From JAJFUE01 sp039683515 (lineage in GTDB: Bacteria > Sumerlaeota > Sumerlaeia > MVZB01), in contig JBDKRG010000025.1 in the NCBI GenBank assembly GCA_039683515.1, positions 1 through 50,389 on the forward strand: a stretch of DNA of 50,389 bases. The letters run 5' to 3'. The notes under the pieces are model-generated. The model was not told where the DNA came from, searched no databases, and was given only the letters and a program-made list of their open reading frames with translations. This document shows, piece after piece, positions 25,808 through 32,756 of this stretch. Every line of letters begins with the position of its first letter. The stretch's first letter is position 1. The translations under genes and the position numbers were made by a program.

Positions 25808-26440
25808 ATGAGCAAGGCAATCCATTACCGGGTCTATCCCGATCATCCGGAGCGGTTCAAGATCTCGAAGGTGGCCGACGCGGTCAGGGACGGGGCGCTG
25901 CTGCTCTTCCCAACCGACTCGGTCTATGCCGTCGGGTGCGATCCGCGCGACCACAAGGCCATGGAGCGGCTGCGGGCTCTGAAGGGAATCGACACCCGCA
26001 AGCCGCTGACGCTGATCTGCCCGTCGCTGTCCGTGGTATCGCTTTACGCGCACATCGACGACGCGGCGTTCAAGATGATGAAGGCGCTGACGCCGGGGCC
26101 GTTCACGTTCCTGCTGCGGGGGACGAAGGAAGTGCCGCGGCTGGTGCTCAGCCCCAAGCGGCGCGAGGCGGGCGTGCGCGTCCCGGACCACCCGATCTGC
26201 CAGGACCTGCTCGAGGCGCTCGGCGGCGTGATCGTGTCGTCGTCGGCGACGCTGCCCGGCGGAAGGCAGGCCCGGACCAAGGAAGAGCTGTTCGACGGGC
26301 TGGACCCGCTCGTCGACATCGTGATCGACGACGGCCAATGGGGCAAGGGCGTCACGACGATGATCGACATGACCGGCGAGGAGTTCCAGGTCCTGCGCGA
26401 GGGGATGGGGATGGAGCGGGTCAAGCCGTTTCTGAAATAA
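25808..26440 (+). CDS. YciO-type Sua5/YrdC domain protein
   Basis: This 210-residue YrdC-fold protein is closest to YciO by length and motifs: 'YPDHPERFKISKVADAVRDG', 'LLFPTDSVYAVGCDPRD', 'KPLTLIC', 'LTPGPFTFLLRGTKEVPR' and 'GVRVPDHPICQDLLEALG'. YrdC/Sua5 proteins make threonylcarbamoyl-AMP for tRNA t6A37. Whether YciO-type members do the same in vivo is uncertain, so I give no symbol. The start at 25808 has an AAGGG site; the longer open frame upstream is intergenic and contains a dispersed palindrome. Confidence 0.88.
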   Translation: MSKAIHYRVYPDHPERFKISKVADAVRDGALLLFPTDSVYAVGCDPRDHKAMERLRALKGIDTRKPLTLICPSLSVVSLYAHIDDAAFKMMKALTPGPFTFLLRGTKEVPRLVLSPKRREAGVRVPDHPICQDLLEALGGVIVSSSATLPGGRQARTKEELFDGLDPLVDIVIDDGQWGKGVTTMIDMTGEEFQVLREGMGMERVKPFLK

Positions 26441-26520
26441 GAGAAACCGGGATTCTCACGCAAAAACGCAAAAGGGCAAAAGCGCGAAAGGTCCGGATGC
26501 TTTCGCGGAGGGCAATGTCG

Positions 26521-27300
26521 ATGGCATATCGGTCCTCGAGAATTCCGGCGTTCATGGTCGCAATCGTCGCGATGCAGGGACAGGCGTGGGGATGCGCGTA
26601 TTGCAGGTTTTGCATCGAGGCGAATCATTACCTGTTTGGCTGGTTCGCGGCATTGGTTGCCTCCATTTTCATATTGGGCCTTATGAAGAAGTTTCGGGCA
26701 GAGTTTTGGGACAGGCAGCGGGGGCGACTGTTTTTGATTCCCATCGCGATATTTGTGGTCGTGTATCTGGGGATTGGGCTGGCCTTGAAATATTCCAGGG
26801 GGAATGGTTGGGTTGATCTGCTTTTGAAGTTTCCGGTGCCGGCCGGCGGCGATTCGATCCTTGGCCATCCGGAAGAATTGAGCATATTGGGCAGAATTCA
26901 GGCATTGGTTTTCATTCTTGTCCCACTTGTTGGAGCGTTTTGGATCCGGCAGAAATGGCTAAGGCCGGTTTGGGCGCGAGTTCCCTGCTCGCTGGCGGTG
27001 TTGATTCTTCCGTGCTACCTGGTTGCGTTGGGAATCGCGAGCGCTTTCCCGGGCAGGGGGATCGAACAATACTCTCACCGGATCGATATTTGGTTTTTGA
27101 TATTCAAGGTGGCCGCCGTGGCGTTTTCCGTGCTGTCCATTAAGACCCGGGCCTTCCAGTTTATCGGCATGGGCCTCGTGTTTGCACTGCTGTCTTCCGA
27201 CGGGCCGGCAAGCCCCTCGATCGGCTTGCCGGTGGCCGCATTCTTATTGATTTTCATATTCAAAATGGAAGAGCCGATCGTGGAGAAGGTTTCATTTTGA
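26521..27300 (+). CDS. Polytopic membrane protein with N-terminal CxxC-type motif
   Basis: This 259-residue membrane protein of unknown family has about six or seven hydrophobic segments. After a signal-like helix, the sequence 'WGCAYCRFCIEAN' places three Cys close together at the predicted outer face, a possible metal or redox site. Base composition is visibly lower in GC and codon use differs from the neighbours (many AT-ending codons), hinting at transfer. ATG 26521 has GGAGGG at 26507-26512 with 8-nt spacing and is preferred over ATG 26515 and 26497. Confidence 0.65.
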   Translation: MAYRSSRIPAFMVAIVAMQGQAWGCAYCRFCIEANHYLFGWFAALVASIFILGLMKKFRAEFWDRQRGRLFLIPIAIFVVVYLGIGLALKYSRGNGWVDLLLKFPVPAGGDSILGHPEELSILGRIQALVFILVPLVGAFWIRQKWLRPVWARVPCSLAVLILPCYLVALGIASAFPGRGIEQYSHRIDIWFLIFKVAAVAFSVLSIKTRAFQFIGMGLVFALLSSDGPASPSIGLPVAAFLLIFIFKMEEPIVEKVSF

Positions 27301-27339
27301 GGATGGGTGAAATCCGCATTGTGGATGGCGCATTAGTCA

Positions 27340-27368
27340 TTGACAACCCCCCGCCGGTTCGATAGTTT
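27340..27368 (+). promoter_or_regulatory. Sigma70 promoter for rpmG
   Basis: A perfect -35 TTGACA (27340-27345), 17-bp spacer and -10-like TAGTTT (27363-27368) lie about 65 bp before the rpmG start. Confidence 0.65.
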
Positions 27369-27436
27369 AACCGTTTGTGGTATGGGGGCGAGGGTTTTGG
27401 ATCCCTGTCCCGGATTTAAAAGGAACCGATGCGATC

Positions 27437-27619
27437 ATGGCAAAGCAACAGAACAGGGTCCAAGTCATTCTGGAATGCACGGAATGCCGCAAGGCCGAGG
27501 CGCCGGGCGTCTCCCGCTACGTCTCCACGAAGAACCGGCGCACCACGACGACGCGCGTCGAACTGAAGAAATACTGCAAGTTCGACAAGAAGCACACGCT
27601 GCACCGCGAAGTCAAGTAA
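27437..27619 (+). CDS. rpmG: 50S ribosomal protein bL33
   Basis: This 60-residue ribosomal protein has the bL33 pattern 'VILECTECRK...YVSTKNRRTTTTRVELKKYC', then 'KKHTLHRE'. It carries the first zinc pair (CTEC) and one later Cys, but the usual fourth Cys of zinc-binding bL33 is replaced (YCKFDKKH), so it is a hybrid or partially degraded C+ form. It is a single-gene unit with its own promoter and terminator. AAAAGGAA lies upstream at about 10 nt. The secE/nusG genes that often follow rpmG are not here. Confidence 0.96.
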   Translation: MAKQQNRVQVILECTECRKAEAPGVSRYVSTKNRRTTTTRVELKKYCKFDKKHTLHREVK

Positions 27620-27644
27620 GCCGGGCGAAAATCGGAAAGTTTAC

Positions 27645-27688
27645 AAGCCTCATCCGGGCCGGGCGGCCCGTGTGAGGCTTTGTTTTTT
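27645..27688 (+). terminator. Intrinsic terminator after rpmG
   Basis: AAGCCTCA (27645-27652) pairs with TGAGGCTT (27673-27680) around an inner CGGGCC/GGCCCG stem, followed by TGTTTTTT. Confidence 0.88.
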
Positions 27689-27739
27689 GACGGCGAAGCG
27701 AGCTACTTTGACATTGCCCCCCGAATTCAGCATGATGGA

Positions 27740-27820
27740 GTCGGGATTTCGGTTCGGAGTTCAAGCTTCGGCTTGCCTCCAGACAACAGCCAGGTTTGAA
27801 CTCCGAACCGAAATCCCGAC
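27740..27820. repeat. REP-like inverted pair (copy upstream of panC)
   Basis: Forward arm 27740-27777 (GTCGGGATTTCGGTTCGG at its start) and reverse arm 27791-27820 form a 26-bp near-perfect palindrome with a short divergent centre. It has the same core as the units around the RAYT gene 21 kb away, and it ends 30 bp before panC, within its likely leader. Confidence 0.85.
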
Positions 27821-27849
27821 ATTGGATTGGTAGAGGAACAAGAATTCCG

Positions 27850-28692
27850 ATGGAGATTTTCAGGGATCCGGCGGCGTTTCAGAAGCAGTCGCTGGCGTGG
27901 CGGGCCGAGGGGCTGCGCGTCGCGCTCGTGCCGACGATGGGCGCGCTGCACGCCGGGCATTTTTCGCTGATCGAGGAGGCGCGCAGGATCGCCGACCGCG
28001 TCAGCGTCAGCATTTTCGTCAACCCCATCCAGTTCGGTCCGAACGAGGACCTGGCCAAATACCCGCGCACGTTCGAGGCCGACGCCGAAGGCTGCCGGGC
28101 GAGGGGAGTCGACGCGATCCTGGCGCCGGAGCCGGCGTCGGTCTACCCCGAGGGGTTCCAGACCGCCGTTCACGTCGACCGGCTCACGCGGCCCTTGTGC
28201 GGCCGCACCCGGCCGGGCCACTTCGACGGCGTGACGACGGTCGTGCTCAAGCTGATGATGTTGGCGCAGCCGAACGTGGCTTTGTTCGGGTGGAAAGACG
28301 CCCAGCAGCTCCTGGTCATCAAGCGCATGGTGCGCGACCTGGACGTGCCGGTCGAAGTCCGGGGCGTCGAGATCGTGCGCGAGGCCGACGGCCTGGCGCG
28401 GAGCTCGCGCAACGTCTACCTCACGCCCGCCGAGCGCGCCGAGGCGCCGCGGATCCAGCGTGGCCTCGCGGCGGCGAAAGCGGCGTTTGCGCAGGGCGAG
28501 CGCGACGCGACGAAGCTGATCGCGACCGCGCGGCGGCCGATCGAGGAGTGCCCGCTCATGAGGATCGATTATCTCGAGGCGCGATCGATGGAGACGCTCG
28601 AGGAAGTGGCCGAGGCGAGCGAAGGCGCGATGATCATCGCGGCGGCGGTTTACCTCGGCAAGACGAGGCTGATCGATAACGTGAGGCTGTGA
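27850..28692 (+). CDS. panC: Pantothenate synthetase
   Basis: This 280-residue ATP-dependent ligase joins pantoate and beta-alanine to make pantothenate. Motifs are 'LVPTMGALHAGHFSLIEEAR' (HxGH nucleotide-binding), 'SIFVNPIQFGPNEDLAKYPR', 'CGRTRPGHFDGVTTVVLKL', 'ALFGWKDAQQLLVIKRM' (usually KDYQQ) and 'READGLARSSRNVYLT'. Length is normal. The start at 27850 has AGAGGAA about 12 nt upstream. panB and panD are not adjacent. Confidence 0.97.
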   Translation: MEIFRDPAAFQKQSLAWRAEGLRVALVPTMGALHAGHFSLIEEARRIADRVSVSIFVNPIQFGPNEDLAKYPRTFEADAEGCRARGVDAILAPEPASVYPEGFQTAVHVDRLTRPLCGRTRPGHFDGVTTVVLKLMMLAQPNVALFGWKDAQQLLVIKRMVRDLDVPVEVRGVEIVREADGLARSSRNVYLTPAERAEAPRIQRGLAAAKAAFAQGERDATKLIATARRPIEECPLMRIDYLEARSMETLEEVAEASEGAMIIAAAVYLGKTRLIDNVRL

Positions 28693-28707
28693 GGCGATTG
28701 CGGATTT

Positions 28708-28757
28708 CGATTCTCGATTACGATTACGATTACGCGCACGAGCACGAGCACGAACGA
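28708..28757 (+). repeat. Simple word repeat ahead of epimerase gene
   Basis: Degenerate tandem words (GATTAC)n followed by (GAGCAC)n run directly into the AAGGGGA ribosome binding site. Similar words occur at about 17412-17450, 19486-19520 and 38982-39010. Confidence 0.55.
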
Positions 28758-28768
28758 AGGGGATGGCC

Positions 28769-29728
28769 ATGGAGAAGTTTCTGATTACGGGCGGGGCGGG
28801 GTTCATCGGGTCGCATCTGGCCGAGGCGCTTTTGGCGCGCGGCGATGAGGTCTACGTCATCGACGACCTGTCGACCGGCGCGATCGCCAACCTCGACGGC
28901 CTGCGCGACAATCCGCGCTTCCACTACACGATCGACTCGATCATGAACCGCGGCGTGCTCGCCGAGCTGATCGACCGCGTCGACGGCGTCTTCCATCTGG
29001 CCGCGGCCGTCGGCGTGCGGCTCATCTTCGAGAACCCCGTCGAGACGATCGAAACCAATATCCGCGGCACCGAAATCGTGCTCGAGCTCGCCGCGCGCAA
29101 GCAGAAGAAGGTCCTCATCGCATCCACGAGCGAAGTCTACGGCAAGGGCGTGCGCGTCCCGTTCGGCGAAGGCGACGACCTGCTGCTCGGGCCGACGACC
29201 TGCCCGCGCTGGGCGTACGCGTGCTCGAAGGCGATCGACGAGTTCCTCGCGATCGCCTACTGGCGCGAGCGCAAGATGCCGACGGTCGTCTGCCGGTTCT
29301 TCAACACGGTCGGGCCGCGGCAGACGGGCCGCTACGGCATGGTCATCCCGCGCCTCGTCGGCCAGGCGCTCAAGGGCGAGCCGCTGACCGTGTTTGGCGA
29401 CGGCAGCCAGCGCCGCTGCTTCATCCACGTGCGCGACACCGTGCGCGCGGTGATGGCGCTGATGGAAAGCGACGCGGCCAACGGCGAGGTGTTCAACGTC
29501 GGCAACCCGCAGGAGACCTCGATCGTCGATCTGGCGCGCAAGATCATCGAGATGACTGGAAGCAAGTCGCAGATCAAGTTCCTGACGTTCGAGCAGGCCT
29601 ATGGCCCGGACTTCGAGGACATGGCGCGGCGCATCCCCGACACCGGCAAGCTCAACGGCACGATCCAGTGGGGCAGCCTCGTTCCGCTGGAAGAAATCCT
29701 GCGGTCGGTGATCGAGTCGATGAAGTAA
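28769..29728 (+). CDS. NAD-dependent nucleotide-sugar epimerase/dehydratase
   Basis: This 319-residue extended short-chain dehydrogenase has the NAD-binding GGAGFIGSH near the N-terminus, 'VFHLAAAVGV', catalytic S-T-S and Y-x-x-x-K ('ASTSEVYGKG', 'YACSKAIDE'), and the sugar-nucleotide region 'VFGDGSQRRCFIHVRDTVRA'. It resembles UDP-glucose 4-epimerase or UDP-glucuronate decarboxylase-like enzymes; I cannot fix the substrate. ATG 28769 is preferred over 28763 because AAGGGGA is too close to the latter. It is not within the EPS locus but may feed it. Confidence 0.9.
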   Translation: MEKFLITGGAGFIGSHLAEALLARGDEVYVIDDLSTGAIANLDGLRDNPRFHYTIDSIMNRGVLAELIDRVDGVFHLAAAVGVRLIFENPVETIETNIRGTEIVLELAARKQKKVLIASTSEVYGKGVRVPFGEGDDLLLGPTTCPRWAYACSKAIDEFLAIAYWRERKMPTVVCRFFNTVGPRQTGRYGMVIPRLVGQALKGEPLTVFGDGSQRRCFIHVRDTVRAVMALMESDAANGEVFNVGNPQETSIVDLARKIIEMTGSKSQIKFLTFEQAYGPDFEDMARRIPDTGKLNGTIQWGSLVPLEEILRSVIESMK

Positions 29729-29777
29729 AATTCAACTTGAACCGCGGAGTCGTGAACGGATACCAAGACCGCGCGCG

Positions 29778-29863
29778 CAGGCGCGCGAGTTGGCCGAAAA
29801 GATCATGCAGGACCCGGCGCGGCGTCGACATGATCCTGGTCGGCTGGCTCGATGCGAAGTGAT
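29778..29863 (+). pseudogene. Possible frameshifted gene remnant
   Basis: In one frame the bases read 'QARELAEKIMQDPA', and after a one-base shift 'GVDMILVGWLDAK' then a stop. Both parts look protein-like and join sensibly, which suggests the 3' end of a degraded gene. Too short to name. Confidence 0.3.
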
Positions 29864-30051
29864 TGCCGATTGCGGATTTCGGATTTCGGATTTTCGACAG
29901 CTCTGAAGGCGCGAGAGAAATCGGTTTCTCCCGCGCCTTCGGCGCTCCAATGATATGGCGTCTTTTACCTGGGGCTGCGCTTCGCTCCGCCCCAGGCTGT
30001 ATTCTTTTGCGCTTTCAGCGTTTGCGATCACTTGCATCCGACAACATGCGA

Positions 30052-30235
30052 CATATTGTGGTGTCCCAGAAATAGCTTTCACTAATGATATGGCTAAAGC
30101 CGCGGAACGAGAAGCCGGCTAAAGCCGGCTAAAATTTAATAAAAAGCCTTGAACCACCGGCTGAAGCCGGTGGCAACCCGTTCAGCCCGCTCACGCGGGC
30201 TATATTCTTGGGAATTTCAAGGACACCACAATATG
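30052..30235. mobile_element. MITE-like element with 15-bp terminal inverted repeats
   Basis: CATATTGTGGTGTCC (30052-30066) and its exact reverse complement (30221-30235) bound 184 bp. Inside are AGCCGGCT twice (30113-30130), CCACCGGC-TGAA-GCCGGTGG (30154-30173) and AGCCCGC-TCAC-GCGGGCT (30184-30201). A clear target-site duplication is not seen. Confidence 0.5.
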
Positions 30236-30312
30236 GCAGAGTAGTACTCATCCGAAATCCGAAATCCGCAATCCGCAATCGGAAGATCCGCAATCCGCAC
30301 TCCGAAATCGGC

Positions 30313-32616
30313 TCAGCTTGTTTCCGTCAATTCCTCGGTTTTTTCGGCGGGTAGCAGGTCGTATCTGCGGCGATTGGCGAACATCCTCAGCGCCAGGTAG
30401 ACGACCGGCAGGATCCCGCCGATGATAAACAACAGGTCGCCGGGCATGCGGAGCCACTCGAAGACGCGCACGAGCGGCTGCGCGAAGAACGCGGCCTCGC
30501 GGGCGTGCCAGTAGCCGTTGGCGACGCTGTCGTAGAATTGCAGGCCGCCGATCGGCAGCAGGTTGCTGACGAGCATCGACGCCAGGCCGATGTTGAGGCT
30601 CCAGAACGAGATTTTCATGGCGGAGCGGCTTTCGTCGTCGGGCGGGATGAAGTAGCGCGCCACGAACATGAAGAACCCGATGGCAAGCATGCCGTAAACG
30701 CCCATCATCGCGGCGTGGGCGTGGTTGGCGGTGAACTGCGTGCCGATTTCGTAATAGCTGATGATCGGCAGGTTGATCAGGAAGCCGAACACGCCCGCGC
30801 CGATGAAGTTCCAGAACCCGACCGCGACAAGGAACATGACCGCCCATTTGTGCGGGAAATCGTAGCCGCTGGCGCCGAGGACCGAGCGGCCGCCGGGCGC
30901 GCCGAGCCGCATGAACCGCCACGCCTCGAACGTCAGGAGGAGCAGCGGGATCACTTCCATCGCCGAGAAGAACGCGCCCAGGGCCATGAACATCGCCGGC
31001 GAGCCGTTGAAATACAGGTGGTGCATGGTGCCGATCACGCCGCCGATCGAATACAGGATTACGTCGAGGTAGACGACGCGCGTGGCCGTCGTCATGCGCA
31101 CGGCCCCGAGCAGGACGAAGATGTAGGCGACCATGATCGTGGTGAACAGCTCGAGGAAATCCTCGACCCACAGGTGCACCACCCAGAACCGCCAGAAATC
31201 CATGACGGCGAAGTTGACGTTGCGGCCGAAGACCATGCCGATCGAGTAAAAGAACGGAATGGACAGGGCGCTGTAAATGAAGAGCCACGGCATGTTGCCG
31301 GGGTGCTCGGCGGGGAGGCGTCCGCGCACGCCGCGGAACAGGATCGCCACCCAGAAGAACATCCCCAGCGCCAGAAGGATCTGCCACAGCCGGCCGAGGT
31401 CGAGGTATTCCCAGCCCTGCGCGCCGATCCAGAACCACGGCCCGGAGGCGGTGATCAGGTTCTTGACGCTGGCGGCCTCGCCGGCGAGGCTGCCGAGGAC
31501 GACGAGGACGAGCGCGGCGAACAGGGCGATGGCGAGCTTGGCCTGATGCTTCGGCTCGCGGCCGGCGATCATCGGCGCGATGAAGATCCCCATCGCGAGG
31601 AAACTGGACGCGGTGAAGAACAGCGCGAGCTGAAGGTGCCACATGCGCGTCAGGTTGTACGGCAGAATGCCGGACAGGTTGAATCCGTAAAATCCGCCGG
31701 GCTCGACGTGGTAGTGCGCGTTGGCGCCGCCCAGGAGGCCCTGAAGCAGGAACAGGCCCGCGACGACGAGGAAATACCATGCCGTCGCGCGCTGCGAGGG
31801 GGTCAGGCGGACGTTCTCGGGATTGCGGAACTGGCGCTCGATGCCGGTCTCCTCGGCGACGGCGCGGTGCCAGCCGAGCAGGTCGTAGCGCCCGATGAAG
31901 AAAAACATCAGGCCCGCGCCGCCGAGGAGCGCGATCAGGCTCAGGGCGCTCCACAGGAACGCGTCGGCGGTCAGGGAGTTGCCGGCGAGCGGCTCGGGGG
32001 GCCAGTTGTTCGTGTACGAGTGATTGGTCCCGGGCCGGGCCGCCGAGGCGACCCATGCGCTCCACGCGAAGTAGGCCGTAAGCGCGCCCAGCTCGGCGGG
32101 GTCGCCGATCTGCACCCGGCGCGGGCCGGTCTGCCTGCCGGGGTCGCCGAAGTAGTCGCGATAGAAGGCCAGCAGCGCCGGGAACGCCTCCGCGCGGCCG
32201 GAGGAGAGCGAGAGCGTTTTGTTGACCGGATCGTGGCCATTGGCCTTGAGCTCGGCGAGGGTTTCGGCGGCGGCGGTCGAGGAGGTCACGCCGGCGGCCG
32301 TCTTGGCGGCGATCATCGCGACGGCTTCGCGGTGAAGGTACTGGGCCGTGAAATCGGGGCCGAGGTAGGCGCCGTGGCCGAAGATCGTGCCGTGCTGCAT
32401 GAGGCCGTATTTCTGGAACAGGTGCTGGCCGGCCATGACGTCGCCCGCCGTCCAGACGGTGCGGCCGTCGGGGGCGACGGCGCGGTCGGGGATCGGCGGC
32501 GGCTCGTGCGTGATGCGCCAGGCGAGGTAACCGAGGACGACGAAGCCGAATGCAAACGTGAGGATCGCGACCTGGAACCAGGCCGTCGAGATCACCATCG
32601 GGCGCCGCGGACTCAT
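30313..32616 (-). CDS. norB: Quinol-dependent nitric oxide reductase (qNOR, NorB/NorZ-like)
   Basis: This 767-residue single-subunit enzyme of the haem-copper oxidase superfamily reduces NO to N2O using quinol. An N-terminal helix and ~200-residue exported domain (the cytochrome c-like part of qNOR, without CxxCH) precede about 12 transmembrane helices. Haem and FeB ligand motifs are visible: 'TRMWHLQLALFF', 'VVHLWVEDFLELFTT' (His and conserved Glu), 'IGTMHHLYFNG' (His-His) and 'FTANHAHAAMMGVYG'. ATG 32616 has GGAGGA 9 nt upstream; the longer ATG at 32646 has none. A perfect FNR/Dnr-type box lies 90 bp upstream. Lack of norC and norQD fits qNOR. Confidence 0.92.
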   Translation of the reverse strand: MSPRRPMVISTAWFQVAILTFAFGFVVLGYLAWRITHEPPPIPDRAVAPDGRTVWTAGDVMAGQHLFQKYGLMQHGTIFGHGAYLGPDFTAQYLHREAVAMIAAKTAAGVTSSTAAAETLAELKANGHDPVNKTLSLSSGRAEAFPALLAFYRDYFGDPGRQTGPRRVQIGDPAELGALTAYFAWSAWVASAARPGTNHSYTNNWPPEPLAGNSLTADAFLWSALSLIALLGGAGLMFFFIGRYDLLGWHRAVAEETGIERQFRNPENVRLTPSQRATAWYFLVVAGLFLLQGLLGGANAHYHVEPGGFYGFNLSGILPYNLTRMWHLQLALFFTASSFLAMGIFIAPMIAGREPKHQAKLAIALFAALVLVVLGSLAGEAASVKNLITASGPWFWIGAQGWEYLDLGRLWQILLALGMFFWVAILFRGVRGRLPAEHPGNMPWLFIYSALSIPFFYSIGMVFGRNVNFAVMDFWRFWVVHLWVEDFLELFTTIMVAYIFVLLGAVRMTTATRVVYLDVILYSIGGVIGTMHHLYFNGSPAMFMALGAFFSAMEVIPLLLLTFEAWRFMRLGAPGGRSVLGASGYDFPHKWAVMFLVAVGFWNFIGAGVFGFLINLPIISYYEIGTQFTANHAHAAMMGVYGMLAIGFFMFVARYFIPPDDESRSAMKISFWSLNIGLASMLVSNLLPIGGLQFYDSVANGYWHAREAAFFAQPLVRVFEWLRMPGDLLFIIGGILPVVYLALRMFANRRRYDLLPAEKTEELTETS

Positions 32617-32705
32617 GTCGATGACTCCTCCGGGTGAAAGATGCATGGAAATCGGGTTCGCCCACGGATTATGATGCGAAGCTTAAAGCCGTTCAGATGT
32701 ATGCA

Positions 32706-32719
32706 TTGATCTTAATCAA
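32706..32719. promoter_or_regulatory. FNR/CRP-family binding site in the norB-pabB divergent region
   Basis: TTGATCTTAATCAA is a perfect TTGAT-N4-ATCAA palindrome. It lies 90 bp from the norB start and 38 bp from the pabB start, so the anaerobic or NO-responsive target is most simply norB. Confidence 0.8.
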
Positions 32720-32756
32720 GAACCGAACGAAAACAAAGAAATCGGCGTGTTGCGCA

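Larger units (their letters stand above)
29729..30312. repeat. Repeat-rich intergenic island 1 (no intact gene)
   Basis: This 584-bp gap holds a possible gene remnant (29778-29863), a (GGATTTC)n word block (29874-29901), a cassette of palindromes (29899-30025) including CCTGGGGCTGCGC...CCCCAGG, the 184-bp element at 30052-30235, and a second word block in the opposite sense (30249-30311). Confidence 0.8.

Noticed and set aside
24239..26338. Reverse-strand frame of about 700 codons across the TPR and YciO genes
   Set aside because: Spans two unrelated genes and an intergenic repeat, with no recognisable domain.
30505..32637. Forward-strand frame opposite norB
   Set aside because: Shadow of a high-GC gene; norB has clear haem-ligand motifs.
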